DNA from: CALBJU01 sp965247125 | GTDB lineage: Bacteria > Bacteroidota > Rhodothermia > Rhodothermales > UBA10348 | Length of the DNA stretch: 64,000 nucleotides | Assembly (NCBI GenBank): GCA_965247125.1 | Contig: CBDFGO010000002.1 | Location: forward strand, 62,001 to 126,000 | Direction of reading: 5' to 3' | In this document: in pieces, positions 60,815-64,000 of the stretch | Numbering within the stretch: position 1 is the stretch's first letter | Layout of the letters: each line of letters opens with the position of its first letter | Notes under the pieces: model-generated | What the model was told of the DNA's origin: nothing | Databases searched by the model: none | Seen by the model: the letters and a program-made list of their open reading frames with translations, nothing else | Made by a program: the position numbers and the translations under genes

Positions 60815-62158
60815 ATGTTAAAATCCTGGTCCGCCCAAGCCTTGTATGACAAAATACTATCAAAATCTGCTTCCGTCGGAGTTGTAGGCCTCGGATATGT
60901 CGGCCTTCCTCTGGTAGACGCCATCCACTCGGCAGGGTTCGACGTGTTAGGGCTCGACATTGATGAGCTCAAGGTTGGTCAGTTGAACGAAGGCACCTCC
61001 TACTTGACTCACATCGATGACACGGTTGTTGGATCTTTGACATCTTCAGATAGATTTGAAGCAACCTCAGAGTATTCAAGACTATCTACCTCGGACATAA
61101 TAATAATGTGTGTCCCAACACCGCTGACAAAAAATAACTCCCCTGATCTTTACTACATCGAGACAACGGTTAAAAACATAGCTCCCCACCTCCGGGACGG
61201 GTGCCTCATAGTGCTCGAATCGACCACATATCCGGGCACGACAGTGGATATAGTAGTTCCCAGGTGTGAACAATTAAGTTCAATGAGGAGTCAGAAATCG
61301 CTGTTTTTTGCGTACAGTCCAGAAAGAGAAGATCCAGGAAATGTGCATTTCGCGACCCGCGATATTCCTAAGGTGGTGGGGGGAGTTGGATCTGATGCCT
61401 CTCTCTTGGCGGAGTCATTTTATGCGAGCGTATTTGACTCAGTAGTTCCTGTATCAAATACCAATACGGCTGAGGCCGTAAAATTGATGGAGAATATCTT
61501 TCGGTCGGTCAATATCGCTCTTGTAAACGAGCTGAAAATCGTCTTTCAAAAAATGAATATCGATATTTGGGAGGTTATCGATGCTGCCAAGACCAAACCA
61601 TTCGGCTATATGCCATTTTACCCGGGTCCGGGACTAGGGGGCCACTGTGTTCCGATAGATCCATTTTATTTGGCGTGGAAGGCTAAAGAGTTCGGAGTCA
61701 GTTCTCGATTCATTGAACTCGCAGGCGAGATTAATACTCAGATGCCCTCCTATGTGGTTGCTACCTGTGTGAAAGCTCTCAATGTGAGCGGAAAAGCGGT
61801 AAAGAATTCGGCCGTTTTGTGTATCGGGCTTTCGTATAAGAGAGACATAAGTGATTACAGGGAATCGCCTACTTTTGTGGTCATGGACCTGTTGCAGGAG
61901 ATGGGAGCACATGTGTCCTATTTTGATCCTCTGATTCCAGAAATCGGAGATACCCGGGACCATGCCGTATGGGCGGGAGAAAAAAGTGTTGAATGGAGTG
62001 AGGAGAGCATCAGTAGATTCGACCTCGCAGTAATTTTAACGGACCATACGGCCATAAACTATGCGGAGTTATTCGACTGGCTAGATCAAATTGTAGATTC
62101 GCGCAACGCAATTTTTAGGCACACTGGCAAAGTATCCACTCATGTGTGGCGCGCATAG
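60815..62158 (+). CDS. UDP-sugar 6-dehydrogenase (WbpA/WecC type)
   Basis: A 447-residue NAD-dependent enzyme, UDP-HexNAc or UDP-hexose to the uronic acid. The start is MLKSWSAQALYDKI (a GTG 13 codons upstream is an alternative). N-terminal NAD site VGVVGLGYVGLPLVDAIHSA; ESTTYPGTTVDIVVPR; catalytic Cys in YPGPGLGGHCVPIDPFYLAW; C-terminal domain with GLSYKRDISDYRESPTFVVM and FDPLIPE. The closest layout is UDP-N-acetyl-glucosamine/mannosamine 6-dehydrogenase. It adds acidic sugar units to the same glycan. Confidence 0.93.
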   Translation: MLKSWSAQALYDKILSKSASVGVVGLGYVGLPLVDAIHSAGFDVLGLDIDELKVGQLNEGTSYLTHIDDTVVGSLTSSDRFEATSEYSRLSTSDIIIMCVPTPLTKNNSPDLYYIETTVKNIAPHLRDGCLIVLESTTYPGTTVDIVVPRCEQLSSMRSQKSLFFAYSPEREDPGNVHFATRDIPKVVGGVGSDASLLAESFYASVFDSVVPVSNTNTAEAVKLMENIFRSVNIALVNELKIVFQKMNIDIWEVIDAAKTKPFGYMPFYPGPGLGGHCVPIDPFYLAWKAKEFGVSSRFIELAGEINTQMPSYVVATCVKALNVSGKAVKNSAVLCIGLSYKRDISDYRESPTFVVMDLLQEMGAHVSYFDPLIPEIGDTRDHAVWAGEKSVEWSEESISRFDLAVILTDHTAINYAELFDWLDQIVDSRNAIFRHTGKVSTHVWRA

Positions 62159-62191
62159 GAATCTAGTTCTGTTTAACAGGTCGAACGAACC

Positions 62192-63931
62192 GTGAATACA
62201 GCTCGGCGGATATATAATATTCTGACAGAAGCAGAGCGACGGCGAGCAATTCTACTTTTTGGCCTGACAATCATCGGAATGGCTGCCGAGACGCTAGGTA
62301 TAGGCCTCATCATTCCTGCTCTTGGTTTGTTGTCTCAGCCCGATGTCTTCTTAAATAATGACTTCGTGAGACCATTGGTTTCGTGGTTCGGGTCACCTTC
62401 TCCTCGGGATATCATATTTGGTGCGATGAGCCTGATGATACTGCTCTATTCGCTGAAGACAGTATTTCTGTGGTTCTTGACCCGTCATCAGGCCAAGTTT
62501 GCATTTGCAGTTCAAGCGAAGCTGTCTCAGCGGCTCTTTGTCCGATACTTGTCCCAACCATATTCATTCCATTTGAGAAGAAACTCCGCTGAACTGATCA
62601 GAAATTGTAATGGTGAGGTTGGTCAGTACACCACGGTGCTCAGCAGTTCAATTCGCCTGATAACGGAGCTTCTCGTGTTGGGTGGAATTGCATTCTTACT
62701 CCTAGTCATTGAGCCGCTCGGAGTGACGGTCATCGCGATTGTTTTAGGAATAGCCTCTTTGATCTTTCATCAATTGTCAAGGTCAAAAATGAAGATATGG
62801 GGCGTGGCGCGCCAGCTTCACGATGGTGAACGAATTCGGCATTTACAACAAGCTCTGGGTGGAATTAAAGAGGTTATCCTCATCGGGTGCAGGGACGAAT
62901 TCATGTCCCAGTACGAATATCATACAGAAAAAAGTGCTCAAGCTGGCCGATTTTTCAACGTGTTGCAGCAACTCCCAAGACTTTGGTTGGAAATGCTGTC
63001 AGTAACAGGGTTGGCGGTCCTGGTCATGACATTGACCTGGCAGGGGCAAGAGATGTCCGAAATGATTCCTGTATTAGGCTTATTTGGGGCGTCTGCATTC
63101 AGATTGATGCCATCCATCAGTAGAATAATCGGTTCTATCCAAGCTATCACATATGGATTGCCCGTGATTGGTGTTATCTCAAATGAGTTGGCGCTTCAGA
63201 GATTGAGCTCGGATCCTAAGGGAGACCGCGAGAAAATATCACTGTCTTCGGCTTTGGAGCTGAAGCAAGTTTCCTACTCTTATGAAGAGGCTGAAAAGCC
63301 AACCATCCGAAATATCGATCTGAAGATAAGAGCGGGTGAAACGGTTGGATTAATTGGGGCGAGTGGGTCTGGGAAAAGCACCCTGGTCGACCTGATAATG
63401 GGGTTATTAAAACCGACCGTTGGCGAGGTGTGCGTGGATGGTCATAATATTCTTCATGCTCCTCGCCTGTGGCAGAATCAAATCGGATATGTACCTCAAT
63501 CTATCTTCTTGACGGATGAGTCACTTCTCCGAAACATAGCGTTCGGAGTTGCAGAGGAAGAGATTGATATGGAAGCAGTAGCAACGTCCATATCTTCGGC
63601 ACAACTGGATGAATTTGTAGCCGGTTTACCCGATGGCCTGAATACTCTGGTCGGAGAGCGCGGTGTCAGAGTTTCGGGTGGTCAACGACAGAGAATTGGA
63701 ATTGCGAGGGCACTTTACAGAGATCCTGAGGTTTTAGTGTTGGATGAAGCAACTAGCTCTCTAGATGATGAAACAGAAAAAAGCTTCATGAAGGCTGTCT
63801 ATAATTTGCATGGACAAAAAACAATATTGATAGTCGCCCATCGTCTTTCGACGGTATCTAAATGTGATCGCATTTTTAGGTTGCAGTCTGGCAAGATTAG
63901 CGCAGTCGGCAGTCCGAGCGAAATGCTTTAA
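62192..63931 (+). CDS. ABC transporter, lipid-linked oligosaccharide flippase type
   Basis: A 579-residue half-transporter with a six-helix membrane domain and a nucleotide-binding domain. Membrane part: LFGLTIIGMAAETLGIGLII, the GMAAETLGIGL pattern being typical of PglK/MsbA-like flippases. NBD: Walker A GLIGASGSGKSTLVDLIMGL, Q-loop IGYVPQSIFL, signature RVSGGQRQRIGIARALY, Walker B VLVLDEATSSLDDETE, H-loop VAHRLSTV. A GTG start is used. It is likely to flip a lipid-linked glycan of this locus across the inner membrane. It is the last gene seen. Confidence 0.93.
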   Translation: MNTARRIYNILTEAERRRAILLFGLTIIGMAAETLGIGLIIPALGLLSQPDVFLNNDFVRPLVSWFGSPSPRDIIFGAMSLMILLYSLKTVFLWFLTRHQAKFAFAVQAKLSQRLFVRYLSQPYSFHLRRNSAELIRNCNGEVGQYTTVLSSSIRLITELLVLGGIAFLLLVIEPLGVTVIAIVLGIASLIFHQLSRSKMKIWGVARQLHDGERIRHLQQALGGIKEVILIGCRDEFMSQYEYHTEKSAQAGRFFNVLQQLPRLWLEMLSVTGLAVLVMTLTWQGQEMSEMIPVLGLFGASAFRLMPSISRIIGSIQAITYGLPVIGVISNELALQRLSSDPKGDREKISLSSALELKQVSYSYEEAEKPTIRNIDLKIRAGETVGLIGASGSGKSTLVDLIMGLLKPTVGEVCVDGHNILHAPRLWQNQIGYVPQSIFLTDESLLRNIAFGVAEEEIDMEAVATSISSAQLDEFVAGLPDGLNTLVGERGVRVSGGQRQRIGIARALYRDPEVLVLDEATSSLDDETEKSFMKAVYNLHGQKTILIVAHRLSTVSKCDRIFRLQSGKISAVGSPSEML

Positions 63932-64000
63932 TCAGTACGATAAACGGGGCCACGCAATCGGTGATGTTCGCGTAGATAGATTTCTGTAAGTCGATCCTAG

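Overview
The window is bacterial chromosome, about half G+C, and most resembles the Bacteroidota/Rhodothermota/Balneolota side of the tree. The reasons are the run rplM-rpsI-rpsB-tsf-pyrH-frr, few strong Shine-Dalgarno sequences, a DUF4468-type secreted protein, six-bladed propeller proteins, and a Ser/Thr kinase fused to a TolB-like/TPR sensor half. This placement is inference from gene content only.

Region 1 (1-16.6 kb) is an accessory island that reads as an integron cassette array without a visible integrase. About 108-bp repeats with inverted GTATAAC/GTTATAC ends and a shared core separate small unknown genes, each gene lying just 5' of a repeat on the same strand. Plus-oriented sites lie at 5.1, 5.6 and 7.6 kb, and minus-oriented sites at 14.1, 15.0 and 16.2 kb. 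The island is riddled with mobile DNA: two copies of a 1270-bp IS3-family element; a second IS3-type element whose transposase gene is split by a complete group II intron; and three IS110-family insertions, all against attC sites. Several genes here are stumps (TPR protein, winged-helix-like protein, beta-propeller, lipoprotein).

Region 2 (17.4-45.9 kb) is conserved core. It starts with tRNA-Ser(GGA) and the translation cluster frr, pyrH, tsf, rpsB, rpsI, rplM on the minus strand. It continues with an outer-membrane barrel, a large lipoprotein and an ECF sigma factor with a partner, then dnaN and dnaA. Facing away from dnaA across an 0.8-kb gap (a candidate oriC) are yceD, rpmF, plsX, fabH, fabD, fabG and a DEAD-box helicase. 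Next come a zinc-peptidase-like lipoprotein, a YHS protein, an M24 aminopeptidase, a DinB-like protein, the Ser/Thr kinase and a DUF1801 protein.

Region 3 (45.9-64 kb) begins with IS elements. One IS256-family copy truncates a membrane gene. A third IS3 copy, itself split by a second IS256 copy, truncates a neuB-type synthase. After that is a surface-glycan locus: class IV aminotransferase, SIS isomerase, sugar isomerase, two SDRs, a CMP-sugar synthetase fused to a HAD phosphatase, a Wzz/BY-kinase gene, an SLBB protein, a nucleotide-sugar dehydrogenase and an ABC flippase. The locus would make and export a glycan carrying an activated nonulosonic (or related 3-deoxy-ulosonic) acid. However, three of its genes are visibly broken: neuB by IS, the isomerase by an in-frame TAA, and the kinase by an in-frame TGA plus a third IS256 copy. 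Identical IS256 copies, two of them with intact 9-bp target duplications, indicate recent transposition.
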